Part shown: positions 54,124-62,381 of the stretch, in pieces
How positions within the stretch are numbered: the first letter of the stretch is position 1
How the letters are laid out: the number at the start of each line of letters is the position of its first letter
Origin: Paenibacillus rhizophilus
GTDB lineage: Bacteria; Bacillota; Bacilli; Paenibacillales; Paenibacillaceae
NCBI RefSeq assembly: GCF_003854965.1
Contig: NZ_RQPI01000001.1
Coordinates: 496,001-560,000, forward strand
Reading direction: 5' to 3'
Length of the DNA: 64,000 nucleotides
The notes under the pieces: model-generated
Seen by the model: only the letters and a program-made list of their open reading frames with translations
Told to the model about the DNA's origin: nothing
Databases searched by the model: none
Made by a program: the position numbers and the translations under genes

Positions 54124-54687
54124 TTATCTATATGTGTCGTGGGGCGGCTGGAATAAATCCTCTTCGGTCTTTCTCACGACTGAAAAATGGTCCACATTAT
54201 AGTGTCCATGCAGGATTTTGTTATGATGTTTAATAATTTGTTCAGCCGATAATATGGTGGTATCGGTTGTTGAATGTCCATCTTCCACTAGGGTAACATC
54301 AAATCCCCTAACGGTAGCGGCCCTTACAGCTGTATCAATGCAGTGCTCTGTTTTACATCCCATTATGATTAGATGTTCGACTTGGTTATCTTTAAGTACC
54401 TCTAATAGTGGTGTTGCATAGAATGAATTCGTTGCTTTTTTATCAAATATTTTGGAATCGGCCGGTACTTTGATTTCTTGATGAATTTCAAAGCCGTCTC
54501 CTTCACCCTCTGCAACATCTAAATCTCGCATGAATACTACTAATTGACCCATCTCCGATGCTTTTTCTATAACTGAATTAATATTGTTGAGAAGACCATC
54601 TTTATTAAATACACATTGTTCACCATCTTTACCTTCAATCAGCTCTTGTTGTGCATCAATAACCAATAATGCTTGGTTCAATAACAA
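54124..54687 (-). CDS. Isochorismatase-family cysteine hydrolase
   Basis: 187 residues from TTG 54687 (AAAGGAG five bases upstream). ALLVIDAQQELIEG holds the catalytic Asp, the Lys is in the KKATNSFYATPL stretch, and MGCKTEHCIDTAVRAATVRGFDVTLVEDGHST carries the nucleophilic Cys. Family members are nicotinamidases, isochorismatases and other amidohydrolases; no ent/dhb genes are near, so a siderophore role is unlikely. Base composition is still on the AT-rich side. Confidence 0.88.
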   Translation of the reverse strand: MLLNQALLVIDAQQELIEGKDGEQCVFNKDGLLNNINSVIEKASEMGQLVVFMRDLDVAEGEGDGFEIHQEIKVPADSKIFDKKATNSFYATPLLEVLKDNQVEHLIIMGCKTEHCIDTAVRAATVRGFDVTLVEDGHSTTDTTILSAEQIIKHHNKILHGHYNVDHFSVVRKTEEDLFQPPHDTYR

Positions 54688-55042
54688 AACTCCTTTACTT
54701 TAAAATAAAAAACCGTACAACCCACTGACTATTTTTATATGCATAAAAACCGCCCCCTTTAAATGTTCTAATTAGAAATATTCGAATTTGAATTATAAAC
54801 TCCTGCTTGCATTATATTTTTGTTACCATTTTTTAAATTATCTTAGTGTTTAATATTTATCACCTCTTTCGTCGGGCCTAAGCGGGCCCCTGTTTTAAGT
54901 CCTACACCAACTATTGGAAAAATGCGACAAAAGGCCGCCTTACCATCGACAAATTCGGACAAGCTAATTCCCCCCATGCTGATATACTACTGTGAAAGCC
55001 GCATACATGCGGTTTATACACCATCACAGGGAGGAAAAGAAT
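54688..55042. other. Intergenic region between the isochorismatase-family and subtilisin genes
   Basis: Divergent region. It holds a small hairpin CCGCA-taca-TGCGG (about 54999-55012) and the Shine-Dalgarno of the subtilisin gene. I see no convincing small gene and only weak promoter-like sequences. Confidence 0.5.
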
Positions 55043-56500
55043 TTGAGAACAAAGGTCGCTGCTGTCTTAGGTTCGCTGCTAATCACCACAAGCCTGTTTG
55101 CCGGAACAGGGTATTCCAAGCCTGCCAACCAGGCGGCTCAGAAACAAAAGTACCTGATCGCGTTTCAATCTTCACTTCCGGCAGATTATGAAACGATAGT
55201 CACAAAAGCAGGCGGCAGAGTGCTGCGGGCCATTCCGGAATTGGGCGGCCTTGAGGCGGAATCCGACCGGCAGGACTTTCTTTCGAATCTTAGCGGTAAT
55301 TCTGGGATACGGGCTGCCAACCGGGAATTAGTGTACAAGCTCGATGAAGACATCGCGGCCGCTGACGGTCAGCCGGTGACCGATATTCCGCAGGACGCCG
55401 AAACATACTGGCCCTATCAGTGGGACATCCAGCGGATTACGAACAATGGGGCCTCCTACAAGCTGGAAACGGGCGGCACGACGAACGCCGACGGAACAGT
55501 AACGCATAAAGCAGTTGTGGGCGTGATCGATACGGGAATCGACGCGGGACACCCTGACCTGAAGGCGAATTTCCTCGGGGGCATGAACTTTGTTCCGGCA
55601 GGCGTCGACGCCAGCGAGACAGGCGATCCGTACGACCTCAAGGACCGCGAGGGTCACGGCACCCATGTGGCAGGCTCTATAGCTGCAAATGGCAAGGTCA
55701 AGGGAGTAGGTCCCGGCCTCGGCATCCGGTCATACCGCGTATTTGCTGCCGAAGGCGGAGCGCCGACCTCATGGATCGCGGCAGCAATTGTCCAGGCGGC
55801 TAAGGACAAGGTCGACGTCATCAATATGTCGATCGGGGGCTATGACGGTATTTCTAAGTATACCTATGAAGGTCTCAAGTACAGCGATGTGGCGGATATG
55901 ATCCTCTGGAAGCGAGCGCTGCAGTATGCCGTGAACAGCAATGTTACGGTAGTCGCAGCGGCCGGCAACGAGGAACTGAACCTGAACGACGCGGGCGCCG
56001 TGGTCGACTATATGAACCAAACCTACGGCTACCTGGGTCTTAACTTTAAAAGCGCTGTGAAAGAAGTGCCAGGGACGCTGCCAGGCGTTATCAACGTTTC
56101 TTCATCAAATAAATGGTCCACAGAGAAAATCGCTTTTTATTCCAACTACGGCAGCACGATCGACGTGGCTGCTCCCGGCGGTGACAACGGACCGGTCTAC
56201 GATGCAAGCCGCAATCTTGACGAGAGGGATTTCCACTACCGTACGCTGAGCACATGGCCGACTTACCTGGAGCCTTACTTCACTTCGAACCTTACGAGCT
56301 ATGCGCTGCTCCACGGAACATCGATGGCAGCACCAAAGGTGGCGGGCATTGCGGGCGTCATCAAAGCAGCGCATCCGGAGTATACGCCGGCCCAGGTGCA
56401 ATCGCTCATCAAGCAAACGGCTAACGATCTCGGGAAGTCAGGTCAGGATCCCCTGTTCGGCTCGGGCGAAGCAAGCATCTACAATGCATTGAGCCGATAA
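55043..56500 (+). CDS. Secreted subtilisin-like serine protease (S8)
   Basis: 485 residues from TTG 55043 (GGAGGAAAAGAA seven bases upstream). Signal peptide RTKVAAVLGSLLITTSLFAGTGYS, then an I9-like propeptide (KYLIAFQSSLPADYETIVTKAGG, about 37-100). The catalytic domain has Asp163 in VIDTGIDAGHPD, His205 in GHGTHVAGSIAANG, the oxyanion Asn in AAAGNEE, and Ser in GTSMAAPKVAG near residue 430. Resembles Epr/LanP-type extracellular subtilisins. No lantibiotic genes are adjacent, so a general or unknown extracellular role is assumed. Confidence 0.93.
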   Translation: MRTKVAAVLGSLLITTSLFAGTGYSKPANQAAQKQKYLIAFQSSLPADYETIVTKAGGRVLRAIPELGGLEAESDRQDFLSNLSGNSGIRAANRELVYKLDEDIAAADGQPVTDIPQDAETYWPYQWDIQRITNNGASYKLETGGTTNADGTVTHKAVVGVIDTGIDAGHPDLKANFLGGMNFVPAGVDASETGDPYDLKDREGHGTHVAGSIAANGKVKGVGPGLGIRSYRVFAAEGGAPTSWIAAAIVQAAKDKVDVINMSIGGYDGISKYTYEGLKYSDVADMILWKRALQYAVNSNVTVVAAAGNEELNLNDAGAVVDYMNQTYGYLGLNFKSAVKEVPGTLPGVINVSSSNKWSTEKIAFYSNYGSTIDVAAPGGDNGPVYDASRNLDERDFHYRTLSTWPTYLEPYFTSNLTSYALLHGTSMAAPKVAGIAGVIKAAHPEYTPAQVQSLIKQTANDLGKSGQDPLFGSGEASIYNALSR

Positions 56501-56553
56501 ACACGGAATCGAGCAGGGGACCGATAATTAATAAAATATAGTCCTTCTTAATG

Positions 56554-56603
56554 TATTGACGTATGTTCTTGTCGCAAGTATTTGACATGAACATACGTCA
56601 ATA
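56554..56603. repeat. Perfect 15-bp inverted repeat with a 20-base spacer
   Basis: TATTGACGTATGTTC (56554-56568) and GAACATACGTCAATA (56589-56603). Exact arms, low GC and no T tract, so not a typical terminator; an operator or a mobile-element scar is possible. Confidence 0.8.
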
Positions 56604-56712
56604 ATTGTTTAGCGGCATGAATGCGCTTGTAAAAAGAGCAAAAGGGGATTGAGGTTCATCGCGACGATAATGAGCTCTAACTGTATTAGAAATAAATAAT
56701 AATCTGACTTTA

Positions 56713-56737
56713 AAGTCACTCTTAGGAGTGGCTTTTG
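56713..56737 (+). terminator. Small terminator-like hairpin
   Basis: AAGTCACTC-ttag-GAGTGGCTT followed by TTGAAG; weak. Confidence 0.45.
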
Positions 56738-56942
56738 AAGTTCTTTATAAGCAGTTTGTGCAGCAAGTAGTAGAAGAATAGGGTTTCAAAGGTGCTTGAT
56801 TTCCCTTCGGATTGGCGTCATTTTTTTAATTTATTACGTTTGATAATGTCAAAATGACGTCATGAAGGGTTGATTGATTTTATGAAATTTATATGTATCA
56901 TATTTATTTAGGAATAAAAATTGTAAGTTGAGGAGAAATAAA

Positions 56943-57392
56943 ATGAATGATTCATCAGAACGTCTGGAGGCCATTAACCAATTGAACAGAGCTATATACA
57001 CTTTATTAACTGTGGACGGTAGACTACGGGGGCGGGCAACTCAAATTCCCGGAGCTTTATCTACGCCTCATGCGAGAGCGTTGAAGTCATTGACGGACAA
57101 CGGAAATTTATCCATTAAAGAATTATCCCTGCATACGGAGAACAGATCTTCTGCCGTTACTCAGTTGGTAGATGGCTTGGAGAAAAATGGTTACGTTGAA
57201 CGCATACGTTCAACCGCTGATCGCCGAACCGTAACGGTTAGTATAACGCCTAAAGGACTGGAGGTTTTCCAGGAAAGAGATGCAAAGATTAAAAAAATGC
57301 AAGAAGAGGAATTAACCGTGTTTACTCCTGAGGAAATTAATACGGCGTCTGAAATTATTAGAAGAATGAGCAAAATTATCGATCAGCTTTAA
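56943..57392 (+). CDS. MarR family regulator
   Basis: 149 residues from ATG 56943 (TTGAGGAGAAAT). The winged helix is clear: SIKELSLHTENRSSAVTQLVDGLEKNGYVERIRSTADRRTVTVSITPKG. No Cys, so thiol sensing is excluded. It sits upstream of the hydrolase-MFS-HyuBA cluster, whose promoter carries a matching palindrome (57674-57700), so it is the likely repressor of that catabolic operon, with an aromatic acid or related substrate as the inducer (inference). Confidence 0.92.
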   Translation: MNDSSERLEAINQLNRAIYTLLTVDGRLRGRATQIPGALSTPHARALKSLTDNGNLSIKELSLHTENRSSAVTQLVDGLEKNGYVERIRSTADRRTVTVSITPKGLEVFQERDAKIKKMQEEELTVFTPEEINTASEIIRRMSKIIDQL

Positions 57393-57399
57393 AACACTC

Positions 57400-57438
57400 A
57401 ACCTGATTCCATGGGAGATATAAGGATTCAGGTTTTTT
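57400..57438 (+). terminator. Terminator of the MarR-type gene
   Basis: AACCTGATTCC / GGATTCAGGTT (one mismatch) followed by TTTTTT. Confidence 0.8.
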
Positions 57439-57640
57439 CATTTTCCCCGCAGTAACTCAATAACTTCTCCAAAGTGTTCAAAAAAACGAACCCCCAATCC
57501 CGTTAGCAGGCTTAATTTCAGCTGCTTTTTGTCGATCGTTTCTTTACATCACATAATCCTCATTTAAAATTATTCCATGTTACATTTAATCACATTGATC
57601 ATCCGAACTATAGGTTTTCTGTATGTTTTCATAACCGTTA

Positions 57641-57669
57641 TTGACAGCATATCTTACGTGTGCTAATTT
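57641..57669 (+). promoter_or_regulatory. Promoter of the catabolic cluster
   Basis: TTGACA (57641-57646), 17 bases, TAATTT (57664-57669) preceded by TGC (extended -10). Confidence 0.75.
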
Positions 57670-57673
57670 ATAG

Positions 57674-57700
57674 ATAAGTACTTACTTAATAAGTACTTAT
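57674..57700. promoter_or_regulatory. Probable MarR operator
   Basis: Two copies of ATAAGTACTTA (57674-57684 and 57689-57699), each itself palindromic around AAGTACTT, lying over the expected transcription start. Binding here would block the promoter. Confidence 0.75.
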
Positions 57701-57724
57701 ATAAAAACAATACGGAGGTTGAAC

Positions 57725-58984
57725 ATGACGCAACGAGCACAATCACAAAGTTGGATTTTGGACATCGCGCTCTCTCTCGGTGGCTTTGATGCCCTTCATC
57801 CGGAAGGAAAAGCAACCCTTGAAGAGTTAGGTCACAATCACAGGGATTTTGATAAGGTGTTTGAATTAGTAAAGAGCGGTGTCATGCTCCCAAAAGCATG
57901 GTCGACTATAGCGTCGCAAGCCGAAGAACGCGCGGAACATTATGAAAATGAAGGGTTCCCGGCAACCGCTAAAGATTTGTATCAACGGGCTGCAGTGATG
58001 TGGGGAAGAGCGCAATATTCTTTTTTCAACGATGATCCAAGAAAAACATTATTTCGCCAACGGTGTAACGATTGCGTCGCCACGATTTCAAGATTGAGCA
58101 ATCAAACCATCCAACGGGTGGAGCTTGATTTTGAAGGTGAAAAAATCTTTGGCATTTTGTATCTGCCCGAAGGGAATGTTTCGAACGCTCCCGCGGTCAT
58201 TCTTGGTCCCGGTATGGATATGATCAAAGAGGATTATATCCAGATCGCCCAACGCTATTATACGTCGCGCGGTATGGTTGCCTTGTCCATCGAGGGGCCT
58301 GGCCAAGGCGAAACGGTTTCAAACGGACTTAAGGTTACACTAACCAACTATCAGCGTGCTATCAGCCGATATATCGACTTTCTTGAGGAGCTTCCGCAGG
58401 TCGACAAAAATCGAATCGGTTTGTTCGGAGTCAGTATGGGAGCTTACTGGGGATTGCGGGGAGCTGCACACGATAAACGCCTGCAAGCACTGGCAACTTT
58501 CATGACCGGCCCCGGCGATTTGGAGAAGTCTTTCAGCAAAGCTCAACCCAGTTTCAAGACTAATTTCATGTATATGACTGGCTACACGGATGAAGAGAAA
58601 TTTGATAAAGAAATTGCGGCTCAATACAGCATTTGGGATCTCATTTCGAAGGTCACTTGCCCGGTTTTGATCGGGAACGGCGAATTTGACGAGCTTATCC
58701 CTGTTGAAGATGTGCTTGCTCTTTATGAACTGATCGAGGCTCCCAAGGAAATTCGCATCTACGAGAACGAGTTCCATCCGCTTGGCGGCGTTGCAGCGGA
58801 AATTTTCCGTTATGGCGCGGAATGGACCGAGCGGGCATTGAACGGCGGATTTGCAGCAAATACCGATAATCGTTATTACGTGCATACCGATGGAGGAGTG
58901 ACCGAAGGATCGGCACTACCTGCTTGGTGGCGCGGAGCCGAACCACCCGAAATTTCATCACGGAAACAGTCGGTCGGAGTGTAG
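57725..58984 (+). CDS. FrsA-like alpha/beta hydrolase
   Basis: 419 residues from ATG 57725 (GGAGG seven bases upstream; TTG 57719 possible). An N-terminal helical cap (about 1-125), then the alpha/beta core: GILYLPEGN, AVILGPGMDMIKED, nucleophile elbow GVSMGAYWG (Ser about residue 237), the Asp in GNGEFDELIPVED, and His in NEFHPLGG. Cap plus core fits the FrsA / 2,6-dihydroxypseudooxynicotine hydrolase group, which includes C-C bond hydrolases. First gene of a likely catabolic operon; the substrate is unknown. Confidence 0.85.
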   Translation: MTQRAQSQSWILDIALSLGGFDALHPEGKATLEELGHNHRDFDKVFELVKSGVMLPKAWSTIASQAEERAEHYENEGFPATAKDLYQRAAVMWGRAQYSFFNDDPRKTLFRQRCNDCVATISRLSNQTIQRVELDFEGEKIFGILYLPEGNVSNAPAVILGPGMDMIKEDYIQIAQRYYTSRGMVALSIEGPGQGETVSNGLKVTLTNYQRAISRYIDFLEELPQVDKNRIGLFGVSMGAYWGLRGAAHDKRLQALATFMTGPGDLEKSFSKAQPSFKTNFMYMTGYTDEEKFDKEIAAQYSIWDLISKVTCPVLIGNGEFDELIPVEDVLALYELIEAPKEIRIYENEFHPLGGVAAEIFRYGAEWTERALNGGFAANTDNRYYVHTDGGVTEGSALPAWWRGAEPPEISSRKQSVGV

Positions 58985-59196
58985 GTTGAATTCAAAATGA
59001 AAAGCAGCAGAATATGACAATATGGTTTTTCGATAAAGTTCAATCTCTTGGAAAATCGATCGTCACGCTCATCTTCTGGAGCGGTTATGATTTTGCAAGA
59101 GTTCAAATAGAGAAGATGTTAGAAAAAACTTTTTGCGTTGAGGGGAGATCTCTATGGTTAGAATTTTATCGGAAATCGATATGAGGAGGCTGGAGA

Positions 59197-60543
59197 ATGG
59201 ATAATAATACGGGAACGGTTCATGAGAGCCAAACGAGTTATCAATCCTCTGTAACCGTGAAGACTTCTGCTGTTAAACGTACGAAATCAATCACGGGTCT
59301 GGTCATTGGACTTTGCTGGTTCTGCATTTTTTTTGAAGGTTACGATCTCGGAATCTATGGACCCGTACTTCCAATATTAATGAAGAAATGGTCTTTAACC
59401 GCGATAGAGGCCGGTGCGATCGCAAGTTATTCTCTGTTTGGATTACTGGCAGGTTCAATTGTCGTAGGCGCAATCACAGATATCATTGGACGAAAAAAAA
59501 CGTTAATTTTTTCGCTTGCGCTTTTTTCCATTGCGATGGGTATCTCCGCTTCTGCAACTACCCCCGAAATGTTCGCATTTTCCCGCGTCATTGTCGGCCT
59601 CGGAATCGGAGGCATCATTCCAAGCGTAGCGACGCTTTCAATCGAATACTCGCCAGTACATCGGCGTTCATTCAATTTTGTCGTTACAAATACCGGGATT
59701 ACCTTCGGAGTCATTGCTGCTGTATTAACCGCCTTGTTTTTTCTGGATAATTTGGGATGGCGCATTTTGTTCTGGATCGGCATCGCTCCCGTGCTGGTTA
59801 TTCCTTTCATTATTAAGTTTCTACCAGAGTCGATTAGCTTTCTGTTAGCGAAGGATAGAAGAGAAGAGGCAGCAGCGATCGCTAATCGGTTTAACCTTTC
59901 TCTGGATACTTTTGAAGAAAGCAAAAGAAAGAATACCTCTCAAGAGGCGGAGAAATTACAAGCTTTTAAATCTTTGCTATCCAAGAAATATATAGGCATC
60001 ATCATCATTGCTTCCATGATTTACTTCCTTACTTTTGTAATGGCATACGGTTTAAATACATGGCTGCCTAAATTAATGCAGCAAGCCGGATACCCGCTTA
60101 CATCTAGTCTTGTATTCATGTTGGTTTTTAACTTAACCGGGGTTGCAGGTTCTCTGATTGGAGGGAAAATTGCCGATCGTATTGGTTCAAAATGGGTCCT
60201 TGGCGTCGCCTATTCGCTAACTGCTATAAGCATTTTCTTGCTGAGCTTTAAAATAGAAAGCATGTTTATACTTTATAGTTTAATCGGAATTGCAGGGATT
60301 GGGGTGGTTGCAACGACAGGAATTACCATTGGGCTCGTCAGCTCGTATTTTTCTTCCGAAAATCGGGCGACCGCAACCGGATTTACGATTGGTATTGGGA
60401 GAATCGGAGCAGCAACGGGTCCGGTGCTAGGAGGGCTGCTCTTAACCCGAAATGTTCCATTGGCATGGAGCTTCTATACCTTTGCCATCGTTGCGGTCTT
60501 GGCCGTACTAGCCGTCGTCTTGATTCCAAAGAAGTCGGAATAG
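59197..60543 (+). CDS. MFS transporter, aromatic acid / H+ symporter type
   Basis: 448 residues from ATG 59197 (GAGGAGGCTGGAG). Twelve hydrophobic segments after a 35-residue hydrophilic N-terminus. FFEGYDLGIYGPVLPILM matches the DxG TM1 motif of the AAHS family, GAITDIIGRKKTLI motif A, and GLGIGGIIPSVATLSIEYSP the TM4-5 region; GGKIADRIGSKWVLG is the second motif A. Placed between a hydrolase and HyuBA, it probably imports the cluster's substrate. Confidence 0.9.
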   Translation: MDNNTGTVHESQTSYQSSVTVKTSAVKRTKSITGLVIGLCWFCIFFEGYDLGIYGPVLPILMKKWSLTAIEAGAIASYSLFGLLAGSIVVGAITDIIGRKKTLIFSLALFSIAMGISASATTPEMFAFSRVIVGLGIGGIIPSVATLSIEYSPVHRRSFNFVVTNTGITFGVIAAVLTALFFLDNLGWRILFWIGIAPVLVIPFIIKFLPESISFLLAKDRREEAAAIANRFNLSLDTFEESKRKNTSQEAEKLQAFKSLLSKKYIGIIIIASMIYFLTFVMAYGLNTWLPKLMQQAGYPLTSSLVFMLVFNLTGVAGSLIGGKIADRIGSKWVLGVAYSLTAISIFLLSFKIESMFILYSLIGIAGIGVVATTGITIGLVSSYFSSENRATATGFTIGIGRIGAATGPVLGGLLLTRNVPLAWSFYTFAIVAVLAVLAVVLIPKKSE

Positions 60544-60581
60544 TCAACATATTATAAAATTTTAATAAGCAGGTGAGTAAT

Positions 60582-62366
60582 GTGGACAATCAAGTTACGA
60601 TCGCTCCGGATTTATTGGCGATACTCTCAAGTAAAGTCAACAGCATTTCCAAACAAATGTCGTATACGCTTCAAAGAAGCGCACGTTCAAGCGTCATGAG
60701 CAGCGCGAGGGACTTTTCTACCGCAATCTGTGATGGCATCGGCGACGTTATAGCGCTGCCAAACGGGTTTCCGGTCCACGTTGCCAATATGAGCTTGACG
60801 GCCAAATCGATTTTTGAGTTTCACAGTCCGGAATCTCTTGCTCCGGGGGACGCCCTTCTTAATAACTCACCTTATCACGGGAATACGCATATGGGCGATT
60901 ATACGATTATCGTTCCCGTATTCCATGAAGGCGAACTCATGTTTCTTTGTACGGTGAGGGGACATCAGGCCGACATTGGAAACAGCGTGCCCACTACGTA
61001 TCACGCGATGGCAAAAGATATTTATGAAGAAGGAGCGCTCTGCTTTCCGTGTGTCAAAATCCAGAAAAACTATGAAGATGTGGACGATATCATCCGGATG
61101 GCCAAAATGAGAATCCGCGTTTCGGATGTCTGGTACGGAGACTACCTGGCGATGATTGGCGCTGCAAGAATTGGCGAGCGGGAATTATCGAAACTGATCG
61201 CTAAATACGGAAAAGAAACGATCAAGGCTTTTTTTCAAGAATGGAAAGAGTATGGAAGCCGCAGAATGATCGAGGAAATTAAAAAGCTTCCGGCAGGAAC
61301 GTGGATTAACGAATCGAAACACGATCCAATCCCGGGATTACTGCCCGATGGCGTAAATGTAAAAGTAAAATTGACGATCGATCCGGAAGAAGGCTATGTC
61401 GAGGTCGACTTTAGGGATAACGCAGACCCGGTAGCGGCAGGATTGAATCTGTGCGAAGCGACAGTGCTGTCGGCGGGACGGACCGGGGTTCTCAATTACA
61501 TGCCTTCCGATCTTCCGCTATGTGAAGGAACATTCAGTCGTATCATCGTGAAAATGCGCGAAAACAGTGTCGTAGGGAAGGCCAAACTGCCGTATTCCTC
61601 TTCGCTGGCCACGACCAATATTCATGATAGAGCGGTGCTAGCGGTGCAATGCGCGTTCAATGAGGTGAGCGAATCGCTTGGCATGGCCGAAGGCGCGTTT
61701 GCCCAGCCACCGTCGCTTTCCGTTATTTCCGGCTTTGACTCCCGTTATGGAAGACCTTATGTAACCCAGCTAATTTCAGGTCATACGGGCGGCATGGGGG
61801 TGCACGGTCATGACGGATATATCGCCTACTGTATTTGTAATGGCGGCATGATGGAATGGAATTCGCTCGAGGTTATTGAACAGAAATATCCGATCCAGTA
61901 CGTGATGCAAGAGTTGATCAAGGACTCAGGCGGGGCTGGGAAGTGGGACGGTGCACCTGCAACGAAGGTAGTTATGGTACCGCGTACCGACAAGGTGACG
62001 TTTATGTATGTTTGCGACGGCAAATACAATCCTCCACGCGGAGCGCAAGGCGGACATAACGGGTCAGCAGCCAATGCGGCCATGTACCGGCTCGAGGAAG
62101 ACAAAACTTCGCAGGAAGATCTGCCGATGTTTCATGGAATCGAACTGGCGCCGGGCGAAGCATTGGTTTCGGAGATAAGCTCTGGCGGCGGCTTCGGCAA
62201 TCCGTTAGAGCGCGACCCGGAGCGGGTACGCCATCGCGTAAGAGAAGGATGGGTCTCCGTTCAAAAAGCGAGAGAAGCCTATGGCGTTGTCATTGATACG
62301 ACAACGGAGCTGTATGCAGTCGATTGGAAGGCGACAGAGAAATTAAGACAAAAGGCAGAACAATAA
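60582..62366 (+). CDS. Hydantoinase B / oxoprolinase family protein
   Basis: About 594 residues from GTG 60582 (AGGTGA five bases upstream; GTG 60573 possible). SSARDFSTAICDG, NNSPYHGNTHMGDYTIIVPVF, CTVRGHQADIGNS, YGDYLAMIGAARIGERE, and GGAGKWDGAPATKVV with the Gly-rich end ISSGGGFGNPLERDPERV are family signatures. HyuB works with HyuA in ATP-dependent opening of hydantoin or 5-oxoproline rings, and the same pair forms acetone or acetophenone carboxylases. Which reaction is meant here cannot be read, but the transporter and C-C hydrolase neighbours make a ring-containing or ketone substrate plausible. Confidence 0.92.
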   Translation: MDNQVTIAPDLLAILSSKVNSISKQMSYTLQRSARSSVMSSARDFSTAICDGIGDVIALPNGFPVHVANMSLTAKSIFEFHSPESLAPGDALLNNSPYHGNTHMGDYTIIVPVFHEGELMFLCTVRGHQADIGNSVPTTYHAMAKDIYEEGALCFPCVKIQKNYEDVDDIIRMAKMRIRVSDVWYGDYLAMIGAARIGERELSKLIAKYGKETIKAFFQEWKEYGSRRMIEEIKKLPAGTWINESKHDPIPGLLPDGVNVKVKLTIDPEEGYVEVDFRDNADPVAAGLNLCEATVLSAGRTGVLNYMPSDLPLCEGTFSRIIVKMRENSVVGKAKLPYSSSLATTNIHDRAVLAVQCAFNEVSESLGMAEGAFAQPPSLSVISGFDSRYGRPYVTQLISGHTGGMGVHGHDGYIAYCICNGGMMEWNSLEVIEQKYPIQYVMQELIKDSGGAGKWDGAPATKVVMVPRTDKVTFMYVCDGKYNPPRGAQGGHNGSAANAAMYRLEEDKTSQEDLPMFHGIELAPGEALVSEISSGGGFGNPLERDPERVRHRVREGWVSVQKAREAYGVVIDTTTELYAVDWKATEKLRQKAEQ

Positions 62367-62381
62367 GGGAGGTAGCATCTA

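Larger units (their letters stand above)
56501..56942. other. 442-base intergenic region with inverted repeats
   Basis: Holds a perfect 15-bp inverted repeat (56554-56603), a small hairpin with CACTC/GAGTG (56713-56737), and GCGTCATTTT (about 56814) facing AAAATGACGTC (about 56853), the last probably part of marR control. No open frame. Confidence 0.6.

Noticed and set aside
54124-54687. Isochorismatase gene as part of a siderophore cluster
   Set aside because: No NRPS, isochorismate synthase or DHB genes in the neighbourhood.
59014-59184. 56-codon frame (MTIWFFDKVQSLGKS...) between the hydrolase and MFS genes
   Set aside because: No ribosome binding site and no known family; kept only as a remote possibility.
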